From CBDCOD01 sp965219665 (GTDB lineage: Bacteria; Pseudomonadota; Gammaproteobacteria; CAKMZV01), in contig CBDCOD010000024.1 in assembly GCA_965219665.1 (NCBI GenBank), positions 215,359 to 279,358 of the forward strand: a stretch of 64,000 nt of DNA. The letters run 5' to 3'. This document shows positions 8,608-16,450 of the stretch, one piece after another. Position 1 is the first letter of the stretch, and every line of letters starts with the position of its first letter. A program made the position numbers and the translations under genes. The notes under the pieces were generated by a model. It was not told where the DNA came from and did not search any database. It saw only the letters and a program-made list of their open reading frames with translations.

Positions 8608-9168
8608 CTATTTGCTGTGGGCATGATAGCATGGGCAAGTACTAATATGGTCGTTGACCATTCCTACTGCTTGCATAAAGGCATACATAATAGTGGTGCC
8701 TACAAAGGACATGCCTCGTTTTTTTAAGTCTTTGGACAGTGCATCACTAATAGGGGTATTTGCGGGTACTTGTTGGTGGCCTTCCCAGTCGTTTAATATA
8801 GGCTGGTTGTTCACATAGCCCCATAAATACGTGCTTAGCGATCCATATTCTTGCTGAATGGCAAGCACTACCTGCGCGTTTTTACGTGCTGCTGCTATTT
8901 TGAGTCGGTTACGAATAATCTGAGGATTGTGCCGCAATACCTCTAACTGCTCATCGCTCATAGCAGCAACTTTTGCTATATTAAAGTTATAAAATGCTTC
9001 TTTGTAGCCTTGTCGTTTATTGAGTACCGTTTCCCAACTTAGCCCTGCTTGCGCTCCTTCTAATACCAGCATTTCAAATAAATATTGGTCATCATAACTG
9101 GGTACTGCCCATTCCTCATCATGATATTGTGCGTATAGAGCAGAGTTATTTCCAAAGCATCTTTCCAT
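8608..9168 (-). CDS. tag: DNA-3-methyladenine glycosylase I
   Basis: Base-excision repair enzyme that removes 3-methyladenine. The 186-residue product begins MERCFGN and keeps the zinc ligands of the Tag family: C4, the His of YHDEEW near residue 17, and HisxxxCys at the end (NDHISTCPCY). The core LEGAQAGLSWETVLNKR and ALSKDLKKRGMSFVGTTIMYAFMQAVGMVNDH match E. coli Tag closely. Start ATG 9168 lies one base after the cysS stop, so it is probably translated by coupling from cysS. The frame upstream of this ATG overlaps cysS and lacks family residues. Confidence 0.96.
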   Translation of the reverse strand: MERCFGNNSALYAQYHDEEWAVPSYDDQYLFEMLVLEGAQAGLSWETVLNKRQGYKEAFYNFNIAKVAAMSDEQLEVLRHNPQIIRNRLKIAAARKNAQVVLAIQQEYGSLSTYLWGYVNNQPILNDWEGHQQVPANTPISDALSKDLKKRGMSFVGTTIMYAFMQAVGMVNDHISTCPCYHAHSK

Positions 9169-9169
9169 A

Positions 9170-10549
9170 TTATCCCCGCTTCCAGACTGTTCCTTGCTGT
9201 GAGTCTTCCAAAATGATGCCCCGCTGTTTGAGGTCATCACGGATACTATCTGCCAGCGCAAAATTGCGTTGTTGTTTTGCTTGCTGTCTTTGTGCTATGG
9301 CTTGTTCAATGGTTGCAGTGTCTATATCATTGGTCGCTCGTTGCCCATGAAACCAATTTTGTGGGCTGCGTTGTAGTAGCCCAATGCGTTGTCCACACTC
9401 TAAGACAGTGGCTCGCCAGCCTGCTCCTTCAGAGCGCGCACGTTTGGCATATTGGCGTAGTAAAGTCAATGCTTGCGGTGTATTTAAGTCTTTTAATAAG
9501 CACTGTTCAAAGTCAGAAACTGCTGATTCAATGGCAGTACCTTTTGCTTCTGAGCTGGTATCTGATAACATCTGGTAAATGCTGTCTAAACTGGCCTTTG
9601 CCTTCTCTAAAGCATTTTGTGACCAGTCCAGCGGTTTACGATAATGTGTGCTTAGTAGTACAAGGCGTAAAACTTCACCATCAAAATGGGTTAATAGTTC
9701 ATCCACTGTAAAGATGTTGCCCAAAGACTTAGACATTTTTTCACCACTCAGCGTAACGTAACCGTTATGTACCCAATAGTTTGCTAATTCATCTTCACCA
9801 CTGCTGCAGCAGCTTTGAGCGCGTTCATTTTCATGGTGTGGGAATAGTAAATCCTGCCCGCCACCATGGATATCAATCCGATTGCCTAATAAACTATGTG
9901 CCATTGCTGAGCACTCTAAATGCCATCCCGGTCTGCCAAATCCCCATGGGCTATCCCATCCTGGTTGGTTGTCCGTAGAGGGTTTCCATAGCACAAAATC
10001 CAAGGGGTAATTTTTATAGTCAGCAACTTCCACGCGTGCACCAGCCTGCATATCATCTAAAGATCGATTAGAAAGTTTGCCATAATCTGCCATCTTGCGT
10101 ACATCAAATAGCACGTGTTCTTGTTGCACATAGGCAAAGCCTTGCGCAGTCAAACGCTCTATCATAGCGATCATTTGTGTTATGTACTCGGTGGCGCGCG
10201 GCTCTGCATCAGGTTGTAATACATTCAATTCCTGTAAGTTGGAATGATAAGATGCGGTATAGCGTGCTGTAAGGTCCTCAGTGGTGCAATTTTCATCCTG
10301 TGCTTTTAAGATAATCTTGTCATCTATATCTGTGATGTTGCGCACATAAGTTACGTGACTATAGTGCCGTTTTAGCAAGCGATATAAGGTGTCAAAGACT
10401 ACTGCAGGACGCGCATTGCCAATATGGATTAGGTTATAAACGGTTGGTCCACATACATACATTTTTATGATGTCAAGCGCAATGGGCTCAAAACGCTCTA
10501 CTTGATGCGTTTTGGAATGGTAAAGGTGCAAACAATAGTCAGAATTCAT
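9170..10549 (-). CDS. cysS: Cysteinyl-tRNA synthetase
   Basis: Charges tRNA-Cys. Class I synthetase with MYVCGPTVYNLIHIGNARP (HIGN at 42-45 is the HIGH motif), the zinc site (Cys in YVCGPT, HLECSAMAHS, and HHENERAQ), and GEKMSKSLGN as KMSKS. The DALR-type helices and C-terminal extension end in ILEDSQQGTVWKRG. Start placed at ATG 10549 (459 residues, the family length); the open frame upstream has no synthetase similarity. It heads a cysS-tag-yrdA-like minus-strand run and diverges from rpmI. A hairpin lies just upstream of the start. Confidence 0.97.
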   Translation of the reverse strand: MNSDYCLHLYHSKTHQVERFEPIALDIIKMYVCGPTVYNLIHIGNARPAVVFDTLYRLLKRHYSHVTYVRNITDIDDKIILKAQDENCTTEDLTARYTASYHSNLQELNVLQPDAEPRATEYITQMIAMIERLTAQGFAYVQQEHVLFDVRKMADYGKLSNRSLDDMQAGARVEVADYKNYPLDFVLWKPSTDNQPGWDSPWGFGRPGWHLECSAMAHSLLGNRIDIHGGGQDLLFPHHENERAQSCCSSGEDELANYWVHNGYVTLSGEKMSKSLGNIFTVDELLTHFDGEVLRLVLLSTHYRKPLDWSQNALEKAKASLDSIYQMLSDTSSEAKGTAIESAVSDFEQCLLKDLNTPQALTLLRQYAKRARSEGAGWRATVLECGQRIGLLQRSPQNWFHGQRATNDIDTATIEQAIAQRQQAKQQRNFALADSIRDDLKQRGIILEDSQQGTVWKRG

Positions 10550-10579
10550 CACGGTATAATATTGTACCAGTAGCACCTG

Positions 10580-10608
10580 CTCTGTGATGGCGCTTCGCTT
10601 ACACAGAG
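10580..10608. other. Hairpin in the cysS/rpmI divergent region
   Basis: CTCTGTG (10580-10586) and CACAGAG (10602-10608) form a perfect 7-bp stem around a 15-base loop, 31 bases upstream of the cysS start. It could fold in the cysS leader RNA or be a protein-binding dyad. No T-box or other known leader is recognisable. Confidence 0.3.
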
Positions 10609-10646
10609 ATGATGTAAAGACTGCGGGCATACAGAGCTTTTTACTG

Positions 10647-10652
10647 TATAAT
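10647..10652 (+). promoter_or_regulatory. Probable -10 element for the rpmI operon
   Basis: A perfect TATAAT preceded by ACTG, 93 bases upstream of rpmI, in the cysS/rpmI divergent spacer. No convincing -35 hexamer is found 17 bases upstream. The roughly 85-base leader that would result leaves room for translational control by L20, as in other rpmI-rplT operons, but no structure was proven. Confidence 0.45.
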
Positions 10653-10745
10653 GCTGCGCCCTTACTGTAGCAGAGGTTCAGTGCAATACCCACTGCAGTT
10701 ATTATTTTAGAAGAAATTGCACGTAATAATGTAGAAGAGGTTTGT

Positions 10746-10943
10746 ATGCCTAAAATTAAGTCTGTCCGCTCGGCTAAGAAGCGGTTTAAGGCGACTGGTT
10801 CAGGTGCTCTGAAACGAGCACAAGCTAATAAGCGCCATATCTTGACCAAAAAAGCCCCGAAACGCAAGCGTCATTTGCGTGCGATGACAACTGTGCATGA
10901 CAGTGATGTTGCAGCAGTTAAAAAAATGAATCCATACACTTAG
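10746..10943 (+). CDS. rpmI: 50S ribosomal protein L35
   Basis: Small basic protein of the large subunit, 65 residues. Starts MPKIKSVRSAKKRFKATGSG and contains the family HILTKKAPKRKRHLR block. It leads an rpmI-rplT-pheS-pheT-ihfA operon. Unlike in E. coli, infC and thrS are not upstream; cysS diverges there instead. Start ATG 10746 is preceded by AGAGG at good spacing. Confidence 0.98.
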   Translation: MPKIKSVRSAKKRFKATGSGALKRAQANKRHILTKKAPKRKRHLRAMTTVHDSDVAAVKKMNPYT

Positions 10944-10952
10944 GAGGCGACT

Positions 10953-11309
10953 ATGGCAAGAGTAAAAAGAGGTGTTACTGCGCGTAAGGCGCATAAAAAA
11001 ATCTTAGCGCAAGCTAAGGGTTATTATGGTGCGCGCTCACGCACTTTCAAGGTTGCCAAGCAGGCGGTTATCAAGGCGGGACAGTATGCTTATCGCGATC
11101 GTCGTCAGCGTAAGCGCCAATTCAGAGCATTATGGATTGCACGTATCAATGCAGCAACCCGCGCTAATGGCATGCGTTATAGCGTGTTTATCAATGGCTT
11201 GATGAAGGCAGGTGTTGAGTTGGATCGCAAAGTTTTGGCTGATATTGCTGTACATGATGAGGTCGGTTTTGCTGCATTAGTTGAAAAGGCAAAGAAAGCA
11301 CTCGTATAA
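10953..11309 (+). CDS. rplT: 50S ribosomal protein L20
   Basis: Large-subunit assembly protein, 118 residues, beginning MARVKRGVTARKAHKKIL and continuing with GYYGARSRTFKVAKQAVIKA and YRDRRQRKRQFRALWIARIN, the conserved rRNA-binding core. An AGGAGG Shine-Dalgarno lies five bases before the ATG, nine bases after rpmI. In known operons L20 represses its own translation by binding the leader RNA. Confidence 0.98.
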   Translation: MARVKRGVTARKAHKKILAQAKGYYGARSRTFKVAKQAVIKAGQYAYRDRRQRKRQFRALWIARINAATRANGMRYSVFINGLMKAGVELDRKVLADIAVHDEVGFAALVEKAKKALV

Positions 11310-11336
11310 ACGGCTTAATGGCATGATAGATACGTT

Positions 11337-12320
11337 ATGTCCATAGAGGAACAGGCTATTGCTGCTATAGAGGCAGTAAAAAATTCCGCAGAACTTGAAG
11401 AATTGCGCCTAAAGTATTTAGGACGTAAGGGTATCGTTACTGCACAATTAAGCCAGATTGGCTCGCTGCCTGCTCAAGAACGTAAGCAGGCAGCACAGCA
11501 AACCAATCAGTTAAAAAGCACATTACTATCGCTCCTTGCTGAACGCCAAGTGGTGCTGCGTAAGCAAGAGGTTGCCCAGCAGTTGGTAGCAGAGTCTATT
11601 GATGTTACCTTGCCGGGTAGGACACAGCCTTCGGGGGGCTTACATCCGGTAACCAGAATGCTCTCGCGGATTCATCAACTTTTTGCACAGGTAGGATTCT
11701 CTGTGGTGCATGGTCCAGAAATTGAGGATGATTTTCATAATTTCACTGCATTGAATATTCCAGCTAATCACCCTGCACGGGCGATGCATGACACTTTCTA
11801 TTTTGCAGACAAGACATTGTTACGTACCCATACATCACCGGTACAGATTCGCGCATTAGAGCAGCAGGATCCACCTGTTCGCATTATTGCACCTGGTCGG
11901 GTATATCGTTGTGATTCGGATCAAACGCACACACCTATGTTTCATCAGGTGGAAGGTTTAGTAATTGATAAAACAGTAAGTTTTGCAGAACTGAAAAGCA
12001 TTTTAGTAGATTTTCTTAAGGCGTTATTTGAAGAAGAGGATTTAAAAATTCGGTTTCGCCCATCGTATTTCCCTTTTACCGAACCTTCGGCAGAGGTTGA
12101 TATTCAAATGCCGAGCGCTCGAGATGGTAAGTGGTTAGAAGTATTGGGTTGTGGGATGGTACACCCTACAGTGATTCGTCACATGAACTTAGACCCAGAG
12201 CAGTGGCGCGGCTATGCTTTTGGTTTGGGCGTTGAGCGTTTAGCTATGTTGCGCTATGGAGTCAAAGATTTGAGAATGTTCTTTGAGAATGATTTGCGGT
12301 TTTTGGATCAATTAAAATGA
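11337..12320 (+). CDS. pheS: Phenylalanyl-tRNA synthetase alpha chain
   Basis: Catalytic chain of the alpha2-beta2 enzyme that charges tRNA-Phe; 327 residues as in E. coli. The N-terminal coiled coil (residues about 1-90) is followed by HPVTRMLSRIHQLF, motif 2 around GRVYRCDSDQTHTPMFHQVEG, and motif 3 GLGVERLAMLRYG. The stop overlaps the start of pheT (ATGA at 12317-12320), which keeps the two chains in step. Confidence 0.98.
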   Translation: MSIEEQAIAAIEAVKNSAELEELRLKYLGRKGIVTAQLSQIGSLPAQERKQAAQQTNQLKSTLLSLLAERQVVLRKQEVAQQLVAESIDVTLPGRTQPSGGLHPVTRMLSRIHQLFAQVGFSVVHGPEIEDDFHNFTALNIPANHPARAMHDTFYFADKTLLRTHTSPVQIRALEQQDPPVRIIAPGRVYRCDSDQTHTPMFHQVEGLVIDKTVSFAELKSILVDFLKALFEEEDLKIRFRPSYFPFTEPSAEVDIQMPSARDGKWLEVLGCGMVHPTVIRHMNLDPEQWRGYAFGLGVERLAMLRYGVKDLRMFFENDLRFLDQLK

Positions 12321-14686
12321 AAATCAGTTGGCAGTGGCTTAAACAGTTTGTAATTGCTCCTGTATCAGTTGAAGAGGCGGCAGAACGTCTAACGCTGCTG
12401 GGTTTGGAAGAGGATGGTATAAAGCCAGTTAGTGTAAACTTCTCACAGGTAGTAATTGGACAGATTGTTGATGTGGCGCCACACCCACAGGCAGATCGCT
12501 TGCAGCTGTGTCAAGTTGAGGTTGGCAATAGCGAGCCTTTGGAGATTGTATGTGGTGCTGCCAATGCGCGTGCAGGGATTAAGGTGGCTTGTGCTTTAGT
12601 CGGTGCAAATTTAGGTGGCATACAGATTAAGCAGGTCAAAATGCGCGGTGTAGTGTCCAGTGGGATGTTATGTTCAGAGCAAGAATTAGGTTTAAGCACT
12701 GCCAGTAGCGGGATTATGGAGCTGCCTGGTGATGCGCCTATCGGTGCTTTGATGTATGATTACATGCAGTTAGATGATGTGGTTATAGATATTGATTTAA
12801 CCCCTAATCGCGGTGACTGCTTTAGTGTGTTGGGTGTGGCGCGTGAGTTGGCTGCATTCTATAAAATGCCATTGATTTCTCCTTCTAATTGCAGTAATCA
12901 TACAAGTGCTTTAGAGCATGTGCCAGTGATTGAGGCACAAGACGGCTGTGGGCGTTTTGCCACTTGTGTGGTTGAAGGGATAGATACTGCTGCACAAACA
13001 CCGTTATGGATGGTTGAGTCATTGCGCCGTGCAGGGGTGCGCTCACTACATCCGGTTGTCGATGTAACTAATTATGTAATGCTAGCTTTGGGGCAGCCGT
13101 TGCATGCTTATGATGCTAGTACATTGCGTGGTGCGCTGACAGCTCGCTGGGGGTGTGGAGATCGATTTGAGCTTATAGATGGGCGTACGGTTGAGGCAGA
13201 TGAAGAAGTTTTAGTAATTGCTGACGATAGCGGCGCATTAGGTCTGGCAGGTATTATGGGGGGGGCAGCCAGCGCAGTGCAACAACACTCCCAATGTGTT
13301 GTTTTAGAAGCAGCGTGGTTTCATCCTGATGCTATTGCTGGTAGAGCGCGTCGTTATGGGCTGCATACGGAGGCTTCTTTGCGTTTTGAGCGAGGTGTGG
13401 ATTATGCACTGCCTCAGTATGCTTTGGAGTATGCAGCAGCATTGATTACTGAGATAACAGGAGGTACAGCAGGGCGCATTGTTCAGGTAGATGCCCCATC
13501 AACATTGCCTGATCGTGGTGCTGTAGCACTACCCTTGAGTGCTTTAGGTGCCGATTTGGGTATAGAGGGAATACCTGCTGGCTTAGATGTATGGTTTGAG
13601 GCCAGTGGATTCACAGTAAAGAAAACTGCAGACTGTTGGATGCTTACGCCGCCATCATGGCGTTTTGATATTTGTATCCCAGAAGACTTGGTTGAGGAAG
13701 TGGCTCGTTTTTATGGTTATGACCAGTTACCTCATCAGTATAGCGGTTCAACATTGCGTATTCAAGCAGCGCCAGAAAAATACCGTAGCAGAGATGCTGT
13801 AGCATTGCAATTGGCGCATCAAGGTTATCAGGAAGTGATAACGTATAGTTTTATTGAAGGAGATATCCAGCAAAAATGGTTTCCAGAACAGCAAGGGATT
13901 GCTTTGGAAAACCCAATTTCTCAGGATATGAATGTAATGCGTGTATCTCTGTTGCCGGGTTTAGTACAAACAGTTGTTTTCAATCAAAATCGCCAGCAAA
14001 AGCGTATTGCTATTTTTGAGCAAGGGTTGCGTTTCAGTGCACGAGGTACTGGATTTGATAATATTGCGCAGATTCCGACTCTGGCTGTAGGGTATTTTGG
14101 GTTGTGCGCTCCTAGTCATTGGCAGTTGAAGCAGGATCAGGCAGATTATTATACGGTTAAGGGCGCTATAGAGAATTTGTTGCCTCGCAGAGTAGAGTGG
14201 AAATCTGATGCACAGCAGCAGTGGGCACATCCATATCGTAGTGCCCGTATTGTGTTAGATGATGTTGTGGTAGGGTATATTGGTGAGTTGCACCCTGAGT
14301 TGATGGATAAATTGGGATTGGCATTGCCAGGGGCTGTAGCAGAATTGAATATGGAAGCTGTTTTAGAGGTGGGATTGCCACATTTTGAGACATTTTCAGT
14401 GCTGCCTATAATTACGCGTGATACTTCATTTATTGTAGAAAAAAGCATTGAATTTTCTGATTTATTGTCGCATATAAATAAAAAACAGTTAGAATGGTTG
14501 TCAAAGGTTTGTATTTTAGATGTGTACGAGGGCAGCGGTGTTCCAGAAGGCATGAAGAGTGTGACATTGCATTTTGTGTGGCAGGCTGTGGAAAAAACAC
14601 CAACAGATGAGCAAATCGATGACAAAATGCAGCAAGCAATACAAATTTTGCAGGCGGCGTATCCCACAATTGAATTGAGAAGATAG
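12317..14686 (+). CDS. pheT: Phenylalanyl-tRNA synthetase beta chain
   Basis: The 789-residue partner of PheS, with editing and tRNA-binding functions. In order: the EMAP-like tRNA-binding domain near 40-150 (VAPHPQADRLQLCQVEVG), the B3/B4 editing domain (near 210-390, including HPVVDVTNYVMLALGQPLHAYD), the B5 domain (WRFDICIPEDLVEEVARFYGYD), the inactive synthetase-like core, and a C-terminal anticodon-binding FDX-ACB domain starting around PIITRDTSFIVE. Overlaps pheS by four bases; ihfA follows one base later. Confidence 0.98.
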   Translation: MKISWQWLKQFVIAPVSVEEAAERLTLLGLEEDGIKPVSVNFSQVVIGQIVDVAPHPQADRLQLCQVEVGNSEPLEIVCGAANARAGIKVACALVGANLGGIQIKQVKMRGVVSSGMLCSEQELGLSTASSGIMELPGDAPIGALMYDYMQLDDVVIDIDLTPNRGDCFSVLGVARELAAFYKMPLISPSNCSNHTSALEHVPVIEAQDGCGRFATCVVEGIDTAAQTPLWMVESLRRAGVRSLHPVVDVTNYVMLALGQPLHAYDASTLRGALTARWGCGDRFELIDGRTVEADEEVLVIADDSGALGLAGIMGGAASAVQQHSQCVVLEAAWFHPDAIAGRARRYGLHTEASLRFERGVDYALPQYALEYAAALITEITGGTAGRIVQVDAPSTLPDRGAVALPLSALGADLGIEGIPAGLDVWFEASGFTVKKTADCWMLTPPSWRFDICIPEDLVEEVARFYGYDQLPHQYSGSTLRIQAAPEKYRSRDAVALQLAHQGYQEVITYSFIEGDIQQKWFPEQQGIALENPISQDMNVMRVSLLPGLVQTVVFNQNRQQKRIAIFEQGLRFSARGTGFDNIAQIPTLAVGYFGLCAPSHWQLKQDQADYYTVKGAIENLLPRRVEWKSDAQQQWAHPYRSARIVLDDVVVGYIGELHPELMDKLGLALPGAVAELNMEAVLEVGLPHFETFSVLPIITRDTSFIVEKSIEFSDLLSHINKKQLEWLSKVCILDVYEGSGVPEGMKSVTLHFVWQAVEKTPTDEQIDDKMQQAIQILQAAYPTIELRR

Positions 14687-14687
14687 C

Positions 14688-15035
14688 ATGGAAAAGAAAC
14701 CAAAGCCCAGAACAATTACCCGCATGGATTTAGTGGATTCGTTACGAGCAGGTTTAGGCTTTAATCGCAATGATGCGCGCTTGATAGTGGACGGCTTTTT
14801 TGATGAAATTGGCGACGCTTTGCAAAGTGGTGAATCAGTCAAAGTTTCTGGATTTGGTGTTTTTAGTCTGCGCCGTAAGCGCGAGCGTCCAGGTAGAAAT
14901 CCAAAGACAGGTGAAGAGGTAATGATTAAACCACGTACAGTGGTTCAGTTTCATGCTGGCAATAAATTAAGGTCTTTAATTAGTGCAGGACAAGCAAGCG
15001 AGCGTTCAAGAGATTTTGAACTCATTGCCGAGTAA
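14688..15035 (+). CDS. ihfA: Integration host factor subunit alpha
   Basis: DNA-bending nucleoid protein of the HU/IHF family, 115 residues. The alpha-subunit features are TRMDLVDSLRAGLGFNR, the KVSGFGVFSLRRKRERPGRNPKTGE arm region (GRNPKTGEE with the intercalating Pro) and a slightly long C-terminus. Its place behind pheT is standard in gammaproteobacteria and allows autoregulation by IHF. The last 53 bases overlap the start of the next gene. Confidence 0.97.
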   Translation: MEKKPKPRTITRMDLVDSLRAGLGFNRNDARLIVDGFFDEIGDALQSGESVKVSGFGVFSLRRKRERPGRNPKTGEEVMIKPRTVVQFHAGNKLRSLISAGQASERSRDFELIAE

Positions 15036-15441
15036 GCAATACTTTAGTATTGGTGAGGCCAGTGAGGTATGCGGTGTTAAGCCGTATGTTTTGCGCTATT
15101 GGGAGAAAGAGTTTTCACAGCTCAATCCGCTAAAACGCAATAAACGGCGCTACTATCAACGCGAGGACATTGAAACTGTTCTTGAATTGCGTGATTTACT
15201 ACATATTAAACGCTTTACGATTAAAGGTGCCCGTGACTTTCTACAGAAGCGCAAATCGCTTTTGGCAAAGCCTGCATCATCAACTTCATCTACTGAGAAA
15301 ATTGCAGGGGTAGATGCAGCTCAGGAGATGGTATCACAGACCATACGTTCACGGCAATCTGCCCGAATCGCTATGGGAAAAATCATCCGGCGCTTGGATG
15401 TGACTGTAGAAAGGCTGCAAACTGTAGTTAATAAAAAATGA
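14983..15441 (+). CDS. MerR family transcriptional regulator of the ihfA locus
   Basis: Winged-helix MerR-type regulator found behind ihfA in many gammaproteobacteria. The DNA-binding part reads YFSIGEASEVCGVKPYVLRYWEKEF, then RRYYQREDIETVLELRDLL and FTIKGARDFLQKRK. The first start in frame is GTG 14983 (152 residues, AAGG about ten bases upstream), which gives 15 residues before the HTH, as in relatives; TTG codons at 15016 and 15025 are alternatives. The C-terminus (residues about 100-152) is Ser/Ala-rich followed by a coiled-coil-like end and has no effector-binding domain, so its signal is unknown. Confidence 0.88.
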   Translation: MQDKQASVQEILNSLPSKQYFSIGEASEVCGVKPYVLRYWEKEFSQLNPLKRNKRRYYQREDIETVLELRDLLHIKRFTIKGARDFLQKRKSLLAKPASSTSSTEKIAGVDAAQEMVSQTIRSRQSARIAMGKIIRRLDVTVERLQTVVNKK

Positions 15442-15474
15442 GCTTAGTTGGCACGTTTCGTTTGATTTCTCAAA

Positions 15475-15489
15475 TAGGCTTATAGCCTA
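15475..15489. other. Perfect dyad between merR-like gene and glyQ
   Basis: TAGGCT-TAT-AGCCTA is a perfect 6-bp inverted repeat with a 3-base centre, followed by A/T-rich bases. It is 49 bases upstream of glyQ, so it is well placed as an operator or as a short, weak terminator of the ihfA transcription unit. No known regulator site was matched. Confidence 0.35.
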
Positions 15490-15537
15490 ATTAAAATATT
15501 GCCTGATTAGACCCTCAAGAAGGTACATAAGGTACAG

Positions 15538-16437
15538 ATGACCTCTAACATGATGCACTTTTCTACATTAATTGAGCAGCTACATGCCTTTTGGAGTAAA
15601 CGAGGGTGTGTGATCCTACAACCCATGGATATGGAGGTAGGTGCAGGCACCTTTCACCCCGCTACCTTTCTGCGCTCTATTGGCCCTGAGCCCTGGAGTA
15701 GTGCATATGTGCAGCCATCCAGACGTCCAACAGATGGACGCTATGGCGACAATCCCAACCGGTTACAGCATTATTATCAGTATCAGGTTGTACTCAAACC
15801 TTCCCCATCGAATATTCAAGAGTTGTATTTACAGTCACTTACTGAAATTGGCATTGATATGTTGGTGCATGATGTCCGCTTTGTAGAGGATAACTGGGAG
15901 TCGCCTACCTTGGGTGCTTGGGGACTGGGTTGGGAGGTTTGGCTCAATGGCATGGAGGTTACTCAATTCACTTATTTTCAGCAGGTTGGTGGTATAGAGT
16001 GCGCTCCAGTGAGTGGTGAAATCACTTATGGCTTAGAGCGGTTGGCAATGTACTTACAAGGTGTGGATCGGGTGTACGATTTGATCTGGACAGAAAATGA
16101 GCATGGCATTGTGCGCTATGGTGATGTATTTCATCAAAATGAGGTGGAGCAGTCTGCCTATAATTTTGAGCATGCTGATATCAGTGACTTAGGGCGGCAG
16201 TTTGATCAAGCAGAGCAAGTGAGTCAGCAGTTGGTCATGAAAAAACTACCCATGCCTGCTTATGAGCAAGCATTAAAGGCGTCACATTTGTTTAATTTAT
16301 TGGATGCGCGCAAGGCGATTAGTGTTACTGAGCGGCAGCGCTTTATTTTCAGGGTGCGGCAAATGACACAGTCCGTAGCGCAGTGTTATTACGAAAGCCG
16401 TGAAGCACTGGGCTTTCCATTGCTTCAATCCAAATAA
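15538..16437 (+). CDS. glyQ: Glycyl-tRNA synthetase alpha chain
   Basis: Catalytic chain of the bacterial alpha2-beta2 glycyl-tRNA synthetase, 299 residues. Very conserved blocks: FWSKRGCVILQPMDMEVGAG, YVQPSRRPTDGRYGDNPNRL, WESPTLGAWGLGWEVWLNGM and ITYGLERLAMYLQ. ATG 15538 is followed by a second ATG at 15550 (MMHFSTLIEQLHAFW), so the exact start may be four or five codons later. glyS follows after 13 bases. Confidence 0.98.
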   Translation: MTSNMMHFSTLIEQLHAFWSKRGCVILQPMDMEVGAGTFHPATFLRSIGPEPWSSAYVQPSRRPTDGRYGDNPNRLQHYYQYQVVLKPSPSNIQELYLQSLTEIGIDMLVHDVRFVEDNWESPTLGAWGLGWEVWLNGMEVTQFTYFQQVGGIECAPVSGEITYGLERLAMYLQGVDRVYDLIWTENEHGIVRYGDVFHQNEVEQSAYNFEHADISDLGRQFDQAEQVSQQLVMKKLPMPAYEQALKASHLFNLLDARKAISVTERQRFIFRVRQMTQSVAQCYYESREALGFPLLQSK

Positions 16438-16450
16438 ATTAGTGAGTGAT

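Noticed and set aside
14149..14715. 188-residue minus-strand frame opposite pheT/ihfA
   Set aside because: It lies entirely opposite conserved pheT codons; no start signal or family similarity.
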